Assembly: GCA_000955785.1 (NCBI GenBank)
Contig: JYOD01000057.1
Location: forward strand, 37,693-101,692
Length of the DNA stretch: 64,000 nt
DNA from: Burkholderiaceae bacterium 16
GTDB lineage: Bacteria > Pseudomonadota > Gammaproteobacteria > Burkholderiales > Burkholderiaceae
Direction of reading: 5' to 3'
In this document: piece by piece, positions 8,446 to 19,036 of the stretch
Layout: each line of letters opens with the position of its first letter
Position numbering within the stretch: position 1 is the first letter of the stretch
Notes under the pieces: model-generated
Told to the model about the DNA's origin: nothing
The model's input: the letters and a program-made list of their open reading frames with translations, nothing else
Database searches by the model: none
Program-made: the position numbers and the translations under genes

Positions 8446-9693
8446 CTACTGGACAAGAACAGGAATCAAGGGTCCCGCGCTCCCCCCCGCCAGTCCATTG
8501 CTTGTGCAGGGACTGTTCAGGTTGCCCGCGTTACCCAGATATTCAAACTGGACCGAATCGGTCGGCCCGCTGATTGGCTGCAGCATCAGCATGCAGGAAA
8601 AATCCTGGATTGTGGAAGCGGCGGAGATCACGGGCACCAATACGAGGCGGCGGCTCATTCCATGCGTCTGGAGCTCACCGCCCGACCCATTCGTGGCCAG
8701 CGTCTTGTAGCCCCCTTTCATATTCAGTCCAGTGATATTGTCTCCCGCATTGACCTGGGTGCCCGTATCCGCATAGTTGGCATATGCCAGCCGCTTCGCT
8801 TTGAAATTGGCGGCAGTGGGATCCGAGCCTGCCGCTTTCGTGCCACTGAATGCGTTCTGCGGAACGGCATTTTTCCAGTTTGCCGAGGTATAAGCGTAGC
8901 CGGTAAAGTCCGGGGGCATGGCGCTCATATCCCCGTTGTTCTTGTAGATGCCAAAGCGCGCATTCCATTGATCGTCAACGGCTACTTTTGCTCCTGGGGT
9001 GCCAACCTTATCGTTGAGACTGGAGCCGCAGTAACCCACACTCATCTCCGTCTTGGTCTCGTTGGCGTTCGTCGAGCCGTCGAGGTTGTACCATCCCATC
9101 TCTCCCGGGCTTGCGGTCTTGTTGCCGTCGTACAGCACAGTCACCCATTCGCCAACCTGGAAGCCGTAATCCGGCGCTGTGCCTCCAGCCTTGGGCCGCA
9201 AACCAACGGGGATCGGGCACGAGCTTTGCGCATGGGAACGCGTCGCCACGGCCACTGCGGCTACCGCATTGCTGGAAGCGCCACCAATCAGTTGGATAAG
9301 ATAGGCCACGATGCCGCTTGTCGTGTGGCTGCATTTGGCATAGCGGGCATTGGCTGCTGGCGAGAATCCGGCGCTGAAGGCGCCAGTCAGCGTGTCACTA
9401 AAGGCGATTTCCGACGACGCGATGGATGCGGATGCTTTTTGGTATCTCACGCGGTTGGCGTTTCCCGCAGTGATCCCCGCACTGGCGGCTCGCGCCAGCG
9501 CATCGGACGCGCCGTCCAACTCCTCTGCCGCAGCGAGTGCACAACTGTCTAGAGCCGACTGCAACTCGGTTTTCGCCACGAACAGCCCGCCAAGGTCGAT
9601 AACCAGTCCAGCCATGCCAAGCAGAACTGCAAGGGTCAGGCCGACCATGGGGAGAATGACGCCGCGTACTTTCTGTTTTCTGGATTTGGACAT
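8446..9693 (-). CDS. TadG-like pilus protein
   Basis: 415 residues. The N-terminus (KVRGVILPMVGLTLAVLLGMAGLVIDLG) is the Flp/TadG-type membrane anchor, followed by KTELQSALDSCALAAAEELDGA, which is typical of TadG (putative Flp pilus-assembly TadE/G-like). The rest is a secreted domain without a clear von Willebrand fold that I can name. The ATG at 9693 matches the family start. A GTG at 9738 in frame would add 15 residues with no leader features. The gene ends 9 bp before the next TadE gene, so it is the first gene of a tight operon. Confidence 0.82.
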   Translation of the reverse strand: MSKSRKQKVRGVILPMVGLTLAVLLGMAGLVIDLGGLFVAKTELQSALDSCALAAAEELDGASDALARAASAGITAGNANRVRYQKASASIASSEIAFSDTLTGAFSAGFSPAANARYAKCSHTTSGIVAYLIQLIGGASSNAVAAVAVATRSHAQSSCPIPVGLRPKAGGTAPDYGFQVGEWVTVLYDGNKTASPGEMGWYNLDGSTNANETKTEMSVGYCGSSLNDKVGTPGAKVAVDDQWNARFGIYKNNGDMSAMPPDFTGYAYTSANWKNAVPQNAFSGTKAAGSDPTAANFKAKRLAYANYADTGTQVNAGDNITGLNMKGGYKTLATNGSGGELQTHGMSRRLVLVPVISAASTIQDFSCMLMLQPISGPTDSVQFEYLGNAGNLNSPCTSNGLAGGSAGPLIPVLVQ

Positions 9694-10035
9694 AGGACAT
9701 CGACCACTGGTTGAAATCACATGACAGTCGACTCTCACGCATCAGAGAATCAGGCAAAACGGCCACAATCCGGACCAGCTTCCCTGTGGACTACAGTCGC
9801 CTGGCTTGCTACCCTTGCCGGCAAGGAGCCCCACGCGGGCACCACGCTCTCGCGCGCTGCCGGCTGGTTTCTTACTTGCATTTTTAGTCTTGCCGGCGCC
9901 AAACAGAAATCCCCCGGAGGGATGATTCGTCACTGAAACATCGAGGGATCCCAGCTGGCTACCGCGATGTGGAAATCAGTCCAGGGCATGCGCCGGGCAT
10001 ATCTGAATATTCGGGCACGAGGCGCCGCCACAAGC
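9694..10035. other. Intergenic stretch upstream of the TadG gene
   Basis: About 340 bp between the TadG-like start and the groEL terminator. It should carry the promoter of the - strand pilus operon. I see no convincing gene, repeat or clear sigma-70 promoter in it. Confidence 0.5.
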
Positions 10036-10071
10036 AAAAACCCCCGCCGGCTCACGCCAGCGGGGGTTTTT
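10036..10071 (-). terminator. Bidirectional terminator after groEL
   Basis: A GC-rich stem (CCCCCGCC / GCGGGGG with a short loop) is flanked by AAAAA on one side and TTTTT on the other, so it can act on both strands. It lies about 55 bp beyond the groEL stop and closes the groESL operon. Confidence 0.85.
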
Positions 10072-10125
10072 GTTACTACGGGTAATGCGGGTAAAGCAGG
10101 CTGCCAGGTTGGCAGGCCGGCAGAT

Positions 10126-11769
<1,644 letters not shown>

Positions 11770-11809
11770 GTTCTGAATCTCCTAAATCTGTACGAATGGG
11801 GTGCGTGGA

Positions 11810-12100
11810 TTACTTGTTCACCACAGCCATGATGTCTTCTTCGCGCATGACCAGCAGTTCCTGGCCATCCACCTTCACGGCCTGGCCGGCATACTTGCCG
11901 AACAGCACGCGGTCACCCACCTTGACGTCGAGAGCGATCGAAGCGCCCTTGTCATCCTTCTTGCCGGGGCCCACGGCCAGCACTTCACCTTGATCAGGCT
12001 TTTCGGCAGCATTGTCGGGAATCACGATGCCGGAAGCGGTCTTGGTTTCATTGTCCAGACGCTTGACGATCACGCGGTCGTGCAAAGGACGCAGATTCAT
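11810..12100 (-). CDS. groES: Co-chaperonin GroES (10 kDa)
   Basis: 96 residues, starting MNLRPLHDRVIVKRL, the canonical GroES N-terminus, and containing the mobile-loop region ETKTASGIVIPDNAAEKPDQGEV. The ATG at 12100 follows AAGGAG at good spacing; an upstream in-frame start at 12118 would add six residues that GroES lacks. It is the first gene of groESL, controlled by the CIRCE/promoter just upstream. Confidence 0.98.
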   Translation of the reverse strand: MNLRPLHDRVIVKRLDNETKTASGIVIPDNAAEKPDQGEVLAVGPGKKDDKGASIALDVKVGDRVLFGKYAGQAVKVDGQELLVMREEDIMAVVNK

Positions 12101-12192
12101 ACGGACTCCTTGGTACAAAAAGTGATTTAAGGTTCACAAAATTGGCCGCCAGCACTAACGGCCAGCAGAATTGGTGCGCCGGACGAGGCCTG

Positions 12193-12219
12193 TTAGCACT
12201 CATGCCCGACGAGTGCTAA
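12193..12219 (-). promoter_or_regulatory. CIRCE operator (HrcA binding site)
   Basis: TTAGCACTC (12193-12201), nine bases, GAGTGCTAA (12211-12219): an exact match to the CIRCE consensus. It overlaps the end of the -10 box of the groES promoter, so HrcA binding would block initiation. This predicts heat-inducible repression relief. The hrcA gene is not in the window. Confidence 0.96.
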
Positions 12220-12247
12220 TTATAGGGACGGGGGTTTACGTTTTCAA
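12219..12247 (-). promoter_or_regulatory. Sigma-70 promoter of groESL
   Basis: Read on the - strand, TTGAAA (12242-12247) and TATAAT (12219-12224) are separated by exactly 17 bp. This is a near-consensus housekeeping promoter directly abutting CIRCE, 119 bp from the groES start. Confidence 0.9.
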
Positions 12248-12645
12248 GTCAGCGACTTGATACGTGTTTACCCTTCCTCCGGCTGTCGAGATTCACTCAA
12301 CCTTGAACTTTGTCCGCTTGACTTCGAACTCCCGCAAGCCACGGGCGCGGCCAAATTTTCAGGATTCCCTATGAAATACATGGACTTATACGAAAGGAAG
12401 CACAGTCCTGCCTGTTGATCGGCAACTGATGTTCGCCCACGTATAGAACAAGACTCCCACACTAGAACGGGCGGAAGAAAAGAGTGATTCAGGCTCCATA
12501 ATGCAGGGCACTCGACGCCGGCATCCGCGCAATCGGATTTCACTGCGCGAGATCGCCAGACACCGCGATCGCAAGAAGATCTGGCAACACGGCTCGGCTG
12601 GTTGCTGAACGCAGCCCAGCTTTTTGTGGCGAAACCCAGTTCGCT
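12248..12645. other. Intergenic stretch between the cyclase gene and the groESL promoter
   Basis: About 400 bp with lower GC than its surroundings. It holds short open frames only, with no ribosome-binding site or recognisable product. It marks the boundary between the core groESL operon and the accessory region that begins at 12.6 kb. Confidence 0.4.
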
Positions 12646-14007
12646 CTACGAGTTGGCCCCTTCGGACAGCACAACCAGATCGACCGGCGGCACCACGCCG
12701 CCGATCGCGCGACCACACCGCACCGGTTTTTGCCCCTTGTAGCCCTGCTCCAGAGCCCGTTCGTACATGCTGCGCGTGGTCAATCCCCGCGTGCCCTCGG
12801 CTTTGTTTTGCTTCTCCAGCTTGGCGGCAAGATTCACCGCATCTCCAATCACCGTATATTCGAGCCGCGTGCCGTGGCCGATGATGCCAAACAAAACCTG
12901 GCCGCTGGCCGTACCTGCCCCGACATCCGGCGCGATCTGCCCCCGGGCTTGCCGGCGTGCGCGCCACTCGCCCACCGCCGCCATGATGGCGTCAATCGCG
13001 CGCAGCGCGTTGGCGGCGTAATGCTCGTCCTGGCTGACGGCGCCGAAGCTCGCCAGGATCCCGTCGCCCATGAATTTGTCTATGCTGCCGTGGTGCGCCT
13101 TGACGATCGGCACCAGCAAGCCCTGGTACTCGCCGAGCAGCCTGATCAGTTCGGCCGGGGTCAGCATGGAAGATGCTCGGGTAAAGCCTCGCATATCCAG
13201 GAACAGGATGGCCGCCTCGCGCAGTTCGCCGTGACCGGCCATCACAGCCGACTCCGAATCCGTGATGCGATGCGCGACGGAGTCATCGAAGAACAGCGAC
13301 AGGTCCGCAACGGCTTGCTGCCCTCTCAGCGATTTCACGACAAAGCTGCGGGCGCGTGCCAGCGCAAGGGCCAGTACCGCCGTGACCATCGTGATCGAGA
13401 GCAGCCTGTCAAACTCGCCGCCGTAGTGGATCTGGCTTGAACGCAGGGACGTCACATAGTCCCAGGTAACGGGGTTGCCGGTTGCATGCGCCAGCGCGTA
13501 GTGCAGCAGTAGCAGCCAGCCCAATGCAGCCGTCAACCCGGACAGCGCCACCCAGGCAGGCTCGAAACGCAAGGCACGCAGGGCAATCAGGATGAAGATG
13601 TACGCAAACTCCGTGCTCTTCAAAAAGATCTGGGGAGGCTGCTCATACTGGAGATGGTAGGCCCAGATGACGAAGATCAGCACCGCCATTTCCGCAACGA
13701 TGGTAAGCCCCACCATCCAGCGGGCGAGTTGCCCGGTCACGGCAAGATAGAGTCGGGCCAGCGCCAGCACCACGAACGACGTCAAGCCAAGGGGCACTGC
13801 CCGGATTGGCGCATCCGGCGAGAATCCCGCTGGCGTACCAACGTAAAGAAAGGCAAGCAGCGCCGCGATCAGGAGCTGGACGGATGTCACAAGCAGCTCG
13901 CTGTGATATTGCTCGCGCTCCAGTTCCAGCCGCACTCGCGGCGGAAACTGCATGCCTTTGCGGCCCGTACCAAGCCACGCCGCCATCCGTTGCCCATACG
14001 TAGCCAT
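12646..14007 (-). CDS. Membrane-anchored class III adenylate/guanylate cyclase
   Basis: 453 residues. About residues 45-230 hold six hydrophobic segments, followed by a linker and a class III cyclase catalytic domain from about 255. Metal-binding Asp residues are in LFLDMRGF (about 269) and MGDGILASFG (about 314), and the nucleotide-binding region reads YTVIGDAVNLAAKLEKQNK. The Lys before MGDG favours ATP over GTP. It should make cAMP at the inner membrane. I chose the ATG at 14007 for its GAGGAG site; the frame is open further upstream. It is the last gene of a nine-gene - strand run that includes two bufferin-type precursors. Confidence 0.88.
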   Translation of the reverse strand: MATYGQRMAAWLGTGRKGMQFPPRVRLELEREQYHSELLVTSVQLLIAALLAFLYVGTPAGFSPDAPIRAVPLGLTSFVVLALARLYLAVTGQLARWMVGLTIVAEMAVLIFVIWAYHLQYEQPPQIFLKSTEFAYIFILIALRALRFEPAWVALSGLTAALGWLLLLHYALAHATGNPVTWDYVTSLRSSQIHYGGEFDRLLSITMVTAVLALALARARSFVVKSLRGQQAVADLSLFFDDSVAHRITDSESAVMAGHGELREAAILFLDMRGFTRASSMLTPAELIRLLGEYQGLLVPIVKAHHGSIDKFMGDGILASFGAVSQDEHYAANALRAIDAIMAAVGEWRARRQARGQIAPDVGAGTASGQVLFGIIGHGTRLEYTVIGDAVNLAAKLEKQNKAEGTRGLTTRSMYERALEQGYKGQKPVRCGRAIGGVVPPVDLVVLSEGANS

Positions 14008-14072
14008 CGCGCTCCTCACGCGTGCGGCAAGTGGGCGCCGGGCCGCCACTGAGCGCTGCGCCTGGGCGCGCG

Positions 14073-14360
14073 TCACAATGCAACCGGCTTCAACTCGCCG
14101 CCGGAAATCTTCACGCACGTGCCAGCCGGCAACATGAGCCATTCGGCGCCCGCCGCATCCCGGCGCGCCTGGCCGGCGCAGGCATGCGTCGCGGTGCCGC
14201 AATCGTTCTTTCCGGCACGCACCACGCCGAAGCAGCGCTCCCTGTCGAGGGCAAAAGCCCCCCTCGAACCCGGCAGCAGGTGCGTGTTCTGCTGGATCGC
14301 AATCAGCACCGCACCGATCACGGTGCAGACGACCGTTGCGTTTCCCGCCTTGTGGCCCAT
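14073..14360 (-). CDS. DUF2282-type bufferin precursor (second copy)
   Basis: 95 residues. An N-terminal hydrophobic segment (NATVVCTVIGAVLIAI) is followed by the DUF2282 core with four Cys: CFGVVRAGKNDCG, then CAGQ, then LPAGTCVKISGG. The same Cys spacing is seen in the precursor at 19630-19956. DUF2282 proteins (BufA1, GigP) are ribosomally made peptides whose Cys residues are modified by a DUF692 enzyme to bind metals such as copper. The leader here is not a standard signal peptide but could be an export signal or anchor. A very strong AAAGGAGG site sets the ATG at 14360. It lies 49 bp after the YeeE/YedE gene. Confidence 0.8.
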   Translation of the reverse strand: MGHKAGNATVVCTVIGAVLIAIQQNTHLLPGSRGAFALDRERCFGVVRAGKNDCGTATHACAGQARRDAAGAEWLMLPAGTCVKISGGELKPVAL

Positions 14361-14409
14361 ACGGCCTCCTTTAGCTGTGTTGCACATACGGCTGCCGGCT
14401 GGATTGGCG

Positions 14410-15396
14410 TCACCCGCCATCGCCTCGGGTAGCCGGTTCGCCCAGCAGGCGCCGGATTAGCAGGCCGCTGCCAATGGCAAGGCACATTGCCGCGAACGCC
14501 AGCCACGCATAAGGCCACAGCAGCGGCATCCCCACCAGCAGGAGACCGTCATTACCGCCGGGAATCAGCAGGCTGCCCCACCCCATCATGGCACCGCCCA
14601 GAAAGCACCGGGCCATCTGCCCGAGCGACACCGAGGTAGCGCGGAGGCCGCCCGACGTCATGCCGCCCAACATAGCCCCACCGAGCAATGCCAGCCCCAA
14701 CACGCCGCGCGGGATGATGCCACTGGCCATCCCCCGGGCCAACTCGGCAAGCACGTCCGTGTATGACCACGCACCTGCCAGCAACATCATGAGCAGGAAA
14801 GTGATGCCGATCACCGTGGTCGCGGTATGCGGTTGCCAGATGCGGGTGGCCAGCCCCGCCACAGCCCCGGCCGAGCGCCCAGGCAGGAACGGGCGAATCA
14901 CCCGCCAGGCAACAAACAGTACGAATAGCGCAGCAACCCCCGAAGACGCACGCAATACCGGTGAGCCAGTCTCCAGCGCCCGGTACGCGGGTGATGGCCA
15001 CCATGCGGCGAAGCCGAGGCAGCCTGCATAGAAGCCGAGCGGCGTCGCAAGATAGGCCCATTGCCCCGAGCCCAGGCGCGCGATCGCACCGAAAACGCAG
15101 GCGCCGTTGATCAGCGCGCCCAACCCCAGCAAGGCACCTCCGGCCACTGTCAGGCTATCGGCACGGTACCCGCCCGGCATGATGGGCAGCAGATCGAGCA
15201 CTTGCGCGACCAGCAGTCCGCCACAGACCCAGACCGATGCCTCGATCATGGCGAGCAGCCGGCTGAAACCGCGCGTATCGATGATTTCGTTCATCGCCGC
15301 CACAGTGCAGGTGCCCCCGCGCTGGATGGCGAATCCCATCACGCCGGCACAGAGGAAGGCAATGCCATAAGCAAGGCTGAGCAGCATGGCGTTCAT
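14410..15396 (-). CDS. YeeE/YedE family membrane transporter
   Basis: 328 residues, very hydrophobic with about nine membrane segments. It has the family features GFAIQRGGTCTVAA near the N-terminus and GALINGACVFGA in the middle, with Cys residues in the pore-like repeats. YeeE/YedE (DUF395) proteins move thiosulfate or related sulfur compounds across the inner membrane. Here it sits in the same run as the bufferin-like genes, so supply or removal of reduced sulfur is possible but unproven. Alternative ATG at 15387 is also possible. Family confident, substrate inferred. Confidence 0.82.
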   Translation of the reverse strand: MNAMLLSLAYGIAFLCAGVMGFAIQRGGTCTVAAMNEIIDTRGFSRLLAMIEASVWVCGGLLVAQVLDLLPIMPGGYRADSLTVAGGALLGLGALINGACVFGAIARLGSGQWAYLATPLGFYAGCLGFAAWWPSPAYRALETGSPVLRASSGVAALFVLFVAWRVIRPFLPGRSAGAVAGLATRIWQPHTATTVIGITFLLMMLLAGAWSYTDVLAELARGMASGIIPRGVLGLALLGGAMLGGMTSGGLRATSVSLGQMARCFLGGAMMGWGSLLIPGGNDGLLLVGMPLLWPYAWLAFAAMCLAIGSGLLIRRLLGEPATRGDGG

Positions 15397-15454
15397 GATC
15401 GGATCACTCCAGCGCACCAGGGCAGGTGAATGTCGGAGGGCATCAGTACACTAA

Positions 15455-15964
15455 CTACATCATGTGCGCATCCGACTTGGTTTCTACCGGAAACAGGTCC
15501 GAAGACAGCAGCACGACCGGCGCACTGCTTTCGTTCTTCCACCAATGCGACGTGCCGTTCCTCTCGGTGGTTGCTTCGCCCGCCTTGTGAACGATCGGTA
15601 CCGCGCAGTTGCTGGCGTACTCGACAATATCCCCGGAGACGATGTAGATGATCGCAGGCCGGTTGTTATGGCTATGCCATGGCACGATCCCGCCCGGCTT
15701 GACGTCCAACTGGCGCAGGCGAAGCAGCCGCCCCGGCAAGGCCACCGGCTCCTTCGACAGGTCGGTCGAAGCGCGGACGGTATCGCTTACGTCCTTGGGA
15801 GCCATGGGGCCGGGCTTTTGGCCCTGGCCGTCGGCGACTCTCTGGCCACCGGGGCACTCGCCCGCCTGCACGGCAAATGCCGTGAGCGACAGTGCGACAA
15901 CGAACATGCCCCCGGCGGCGGCACGCTGCCACGCGGCGCGTTGATACTGGTGCTGGATCTTCAT
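15455..15964 (-). CDS. Exported cupin-fold protein
   Basis: 169 residues with an N-terminal signal peptide (hydrophobic core MFVVALSLTAFAVQA, cleavage near AGECPGG) and a single cupin domain. The cupin core is visible as VPWHSHNNRPAIIYIVSGD with two metal-ligand His, and a later ERNGTSHWWKNES. It is probably periplasmic. Function unknown; exported cupins include metal-binding and small-ligand-binding proteins. AAGGAG precedes the ATG at 15964. It lies 61 bp after the patatin gene and 58 bp before the YeeE/YedE gene. Confidence 0.78.
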   Translation of the reverse strand: MKIQHQYQRAAWQRAAAGGMFVVALSLTAFAVQAGECPGGQRVADGQGQKPGPMAPKDVSDTVRASTDLSKEPVALPGRLLRLRQLDVKPGGIVPWHSHNNRPAIIYIVSGDIVEYASNCAVPIVHKAGEATTERNGTSHWWKNESSAPVVLLSSDLFPVETKSDAHMM

Positions 15965-16025
15965 GATGATCTCCTTGGGTTCAGAATGGCCAGGCGGGGC
16001 CGTCATGCGTGCATGGCGCTCCTGC

Positions 16026-17075
16026 CTAGAGAAACTCCTTGTGAATATCCATGCTTGAACGCTGGCCGATCGATTCGTAGTGCCTGCCGAGCCAGGCGTC
16101 CGCCTCTGCCCGGCCCTTGTCGCGCAGGAAGCAAAGGAAGCCCCAGTCCGCATTCAGCTTGCTGGACACACCGAGCTCTCCCATCGTCTTGTCGGAGCAG
16201 ATGGAGTGAATCAGCATCTCCTTCATATCGGCACGGTCGATCTTGCCGTCCTGGATCAGCGTGGTGACAAAGGCGATGGCGCGAAGCTCGCGGATCAGCG
16301 ATGAGTTGAAGCTCACCTCGTTGATGCGGTTCAAGATCTCGGCCGCCGTAGTCGGTACGCCCTTGCGCTCGATCGGGTTGATATGCACGATCACCACGTC
16401 CCGCGTGCCGCAGTTGTAGATCAGCGGGAAAATGGCCGGGTTGCCGACATACCCGCCGTCCCAGAAATGCTCCCCGTCGATCTCGACCGCCTGGAACAGG
16501 AATGGCAGGCAGGCCGAGGCCAGTACCGCCTTGATGCATATGTCCTCCCGGGAGAAGACTCGGACCTTGCCAGTCTCGACGTTGGTAGCGCAAAGGTAGA
16601 GTTGGATCGGGCAGTGCTTGTTCAATGCCCCGAAGTCGACATGTCTGTCGAGCACGTCGCGCAGCGGGTTGAGATTCAACGGATTGAACTGGTATGGGGA
16701 CAGGACGCGCAACATCATGTCCGTCATCAGGTACATGGGCGAATGATCGAGCCCGAACCCTTTATGCATCAGCTTCTCCCACGGCAGCAGGCGAAATGGG
16801 CTGCTCATTTCAGCCACGCTGGCGATATCGCGCCAGAAGTCGTGCAGCGCCAGCCGCGCGCGCTCCGGCCCTCCTTCCAGCAGGCCATAGGCAAGTACCG
16901 CCGCATTCATCGCGCCCGCGCTGGTGGCGCTGACACCTTCCACCGCCAGGCGGCCGTCCTCCAGCAGGCGATCGAGCACGCCCCACGCAAAGGCGCCGTG
17001 GGCGCCTCCGCCCTGCAAGGCCAGCGCAACGGATTTTTGCGCCCCGCTCGGCGATCTCTTTGGTTTCGCAGACAT
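16026..17075 (-). CDS. Patatin-like phospholipase
   Basis: 349 residues. The oxyanion-hole motif LQGGGAHGAFAWGVL is at about 26-40. The nucleophile elbow is ATSAGAMNAA, so the usual first Gly of G-x-S-x-G is Ala. The catalytic Asp lies in FWDGGYVGNP. Patatins hydrolyse acyl groups from lipids, and some act on polyhydroxybutyrate granules. No signal peptide, so it is cytoplasmic. It starts 10 bp after the stop of a deleted 3-hydroxybutyrate dehydrogenase gene, a pairing that suggests an older PHB-related unit (inference). Confidence 0.85.
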   Translation of the reverse strand: MSAKPKRSPSGAQKSVALALQGGGAHGAFAWGVLDRLLEDGRLAVEGVSATSAGAMNAAVLAYGLLEGGPERARLALHDFWRDIASVAEMSSPFRLLPWEKLMHKGFGLDHSPMYLMTDMMLRVLSPYQFNPLNLNPLRDVLDRHVDFGALNKHCPIQLYLCATNVETGKVRVFSREDICIKAVLASACLPFLFQAVEIDGEHFWDGGYVGNPAIFPLIYNCGTRDVVIVHINPIERKGVPTTAAEILNRINEVSFNSSLIRELRAIAFVTTLIQDGKIDRADMKEMLIHSICSDKTMGELGVSSKLNADWGFLCFLRDKGRAEADAWLGRHYESIGQRSSMDIHKEFL

Positions 17076-17085
17076 GTCCCGCCCC

Positions 17086-17529
17086 TTAGTGTTGCGTCCA
17101 GCCACCGTCCATCGCGAGCGCGGCGGCCGTCATCGATGCCGCGTTGTCCGAGGCAAGAAAGACCGCGAGCGCGGCGAGCTCTTCGATGCAGACAAAGGCC
17201 TTGCGCGCCTGGTGCACCAGCATGACGTCACGCACCACGTCCGCCGGGGTAATCTTGCGCGCCCGAGCCTGGTCGGTTATCTGCTGTTCGACCAGTGGCG
17301 TCTTGACATAGCCCGGGCAGATCGTGTTGCTGGTGATACCGTGCTCCGCAACCTCTAGCGCGACCGTTTTCGATAGGCCGATCAGCCCATGCCTGGCGGC
17401 ACCATATCGCGTCTTGAACGGCGAGGCGGCCAGGCCGTGAGCGGCGCCCTGGGCGGCAAACGCCCGGGCAATACCCAGCCCGATGCCGCTGCTTGAACCG
17501 GTGACGATGGTTGATTTTCCTTTCTGCAT
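17086..17529 (-). pseudogene. 3-hydroxybutyrate dehydrogenase-like SDR with internal deletion
   Basis: The frame encodes 147 residues, against about 255-260 for the family. The N-terminus (VTGSSSGIGLGIARAFAAQGA) is a standard SDR cofactor site. It jumps straight to AHGLAASPFKTRYGAARHGLIGLSKTVALE, which normally lies about 110 residues later. The strand-helix block with the catalytic Ser is therefore missing, and the active-site Y-x-x-x-K reads Y-G-A-A-R. The C-terminal substrate region is intact. The frame is preserved, so a protein may still be made, but dehydrogenase activity is unlikely. The parent was probably BdhA. Confidence 0.75.
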
Positions 17530-17561
17530 GGTTTTCTCCTGTCAGCGTTCGTCGGCGTTCG

Positions 17562-18977
17562 TCAAAGCTCGATAGCAGCGTTCCGCACGCCGGTGTCAAG
17601 CGTGGGGCGGTGCTGGGACGTGGCGGCGGCAGCGTGGCGCGGGCCGGAATCAGCTTGCGGGGCTTCCCGTGCGACGCTGGCCGGACCCGTTGGCGCTTCG
17701 TCCGCGTCACCGGTACGGGTAAAGCGCAGGTGCGTGATGTCGGTGTGGAAAAACATCGCCCACGTCCACTCGACCAGGATCCGCACCTTGCGGCCAAACG
17801 TAGGCATCCGCATCAGATACAGCGCGCGCCACATGAGCCAGGCAGGCAAGCCGGTCAGATTGACGCCATAGACGCAGGCGACCCCTTTCATGTGCCCGAT
17901 GGTCGCCATCGACCCCTTGCTCTGGTATGAGAACGGTTCACTGCCCCGCTGCCCGATCTGTCCGGCCACGTTGGCAGCCAGCTGGCGCGCTTGCGCGACG
18001 GCAAACTGGGCAGTCGGTGGCGAATACTGTCCGGTCGCGGCATTTCGTACCAGCGCGCAATCGCCGATGGCCCACAGTCCCGGCATGCCGCACACCGACA
18101 TATCGGCGTTGGTCTCGATGCGGCCGCGCTGGGTTGCAACCCCGAGATGGCGAGCCAGCGTCTCGGAAAGCGGATTCGCTTTGGTACCAATGGTGCAGAC
18201 TACCGTCGCCCCATCGATCCTTTCGCCGGAACCCAGGGTGACCCCGTCCGCATCCACTCCCGCCGCGCGCGTTGCCAGCCTGACCTTGATGCCGCGCCTG
18301 GACATCAGCCGCGCCGCGGCCACACCGAGCGATTCGGGTAGTTCCGGCAGGAGCCGGCCGGTATCGTGGAGGATGCTGACCTCCACTTCGTCATCCCTGA
18401 CCCGCTTGTAGAAGCGCCGCACGCTGCGGATGTAATCGGCAAGTTCGCCCGCCACCTCAACGCCGGAGAAGCCGCCGCCGATCACGATGAAGTGGCCGAG
18501 CCGCCGGCGCAGGACAGGATCCGATTCCAGCTCGATCCTGGCCAGCTGGCGCAGTACACGATTGCGGATAAACAGCGCGTCGCCGACCAGCTTCAGGGGC
18601 AGCGCGTGTTCGGCCATGCCCGGCACAAGCGCGAGACTCGCGCGGGTGCCGAAGGCAAATACCAGATGGTCGAACGGTATCTCGCGCGGTCCCGCAAGCG
18701 TCGTGCAGGAGACCTTTCCCTGGGCGTAGTTGACGTCCTGGACGCTGCCCATGATGAACCTCACGCGCTTGACCATCTGGCGGATCGGGACGATCACCTG
18801 TTCGGGGAACACCGATGCCCCTACCACCTCGGCCAGCATCGGATTGAACGTGGTGTAGCTCTCCTCGCTCAGCAGTGTTATGCAGGTGGAGGGCTCCACG
18901 AACTTCTCGAGCGACCGGGCCAGGGTGGTACCCGCGAATCCACCCCCGATGATCACAATATTCTGTTCGGCGCGCAT
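17562..18977 (-). CDS. Type II NADH dehydrogenase-like FAD oxidoreductase
   Basis: 471 residues. Two dinucleotide-binding motifs are seen: IIGGGFAGTTLA (FAD, residue 8 on) and IVIGGGFSGVEVAGE (NADH, about 164 on), with the late FAD motif GLWAIGDCA. The C-terminus has an amphipathic/hydrophobic stretch (PAWLMWRALYLMRMPTFGRK) typical of membrane-associated NDH-2, then an unusual Pro/Ala-rich tail of about 50 residues. NDH-2 oxidises NADH and reduces quinone without pumping protons; E. coli Ndh can also reduce Cu(II). That is relevant because the neighbours are copper-type bufferin genes, but a metal role here is inference. Confidence 0.85.
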   Translation of the reverse strand: MRAEQNIVIIGGGFAGTTLARSLEKFVEPSTCITLLSEESYTTFNPMLAEVVGASVFPEQVIVPIRQMVKRVRFIMGSVQDVNYAQGKVSCTTLAGPREIPFDHLVFAFGTRASLALVPGMAEHALPLKLVGDALFIRNRVLRQLARIELESDPVLRRRLGHFIVIGGGFSGVEVAGELADYIRSVRRFYKRVRDDEVEVSILHDTGRLLPELPESLGVAAARLMSRRGIKVRLATRAAGVDADGVTLGSGERIDGATVVCTIGTKANPLSETLARHLGVATQRGRIETNADMSVCGMPGLWAIGDCALVRNAATGQYSPPTAQFAVAQARQLAANVAGQIGQRGSEPFSYQSKGSMATIGHMKGVACVYGVNLTGLPAWLMWRALYLMRMPTFGRKVRILVEWTWAMFFHTDITHLRFTRTGDADEAPTGPASVAREAPQADSGPRHAAAATSQHRPTLDTGVRNAAIEL

Positions 18978-19036
18978 GGCGGCTCCTTGCTATGGAATAG
19001 GGTCAGTGGCGCTCAGTGACGGTCAGTGACGCCACG

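Noticed and set aside
12268..12543. Possible small gene between the cyclase gene and groESL
   Set aside because: No ribosome-binding site, no motif, and it lies at the groESL promoter boundary.
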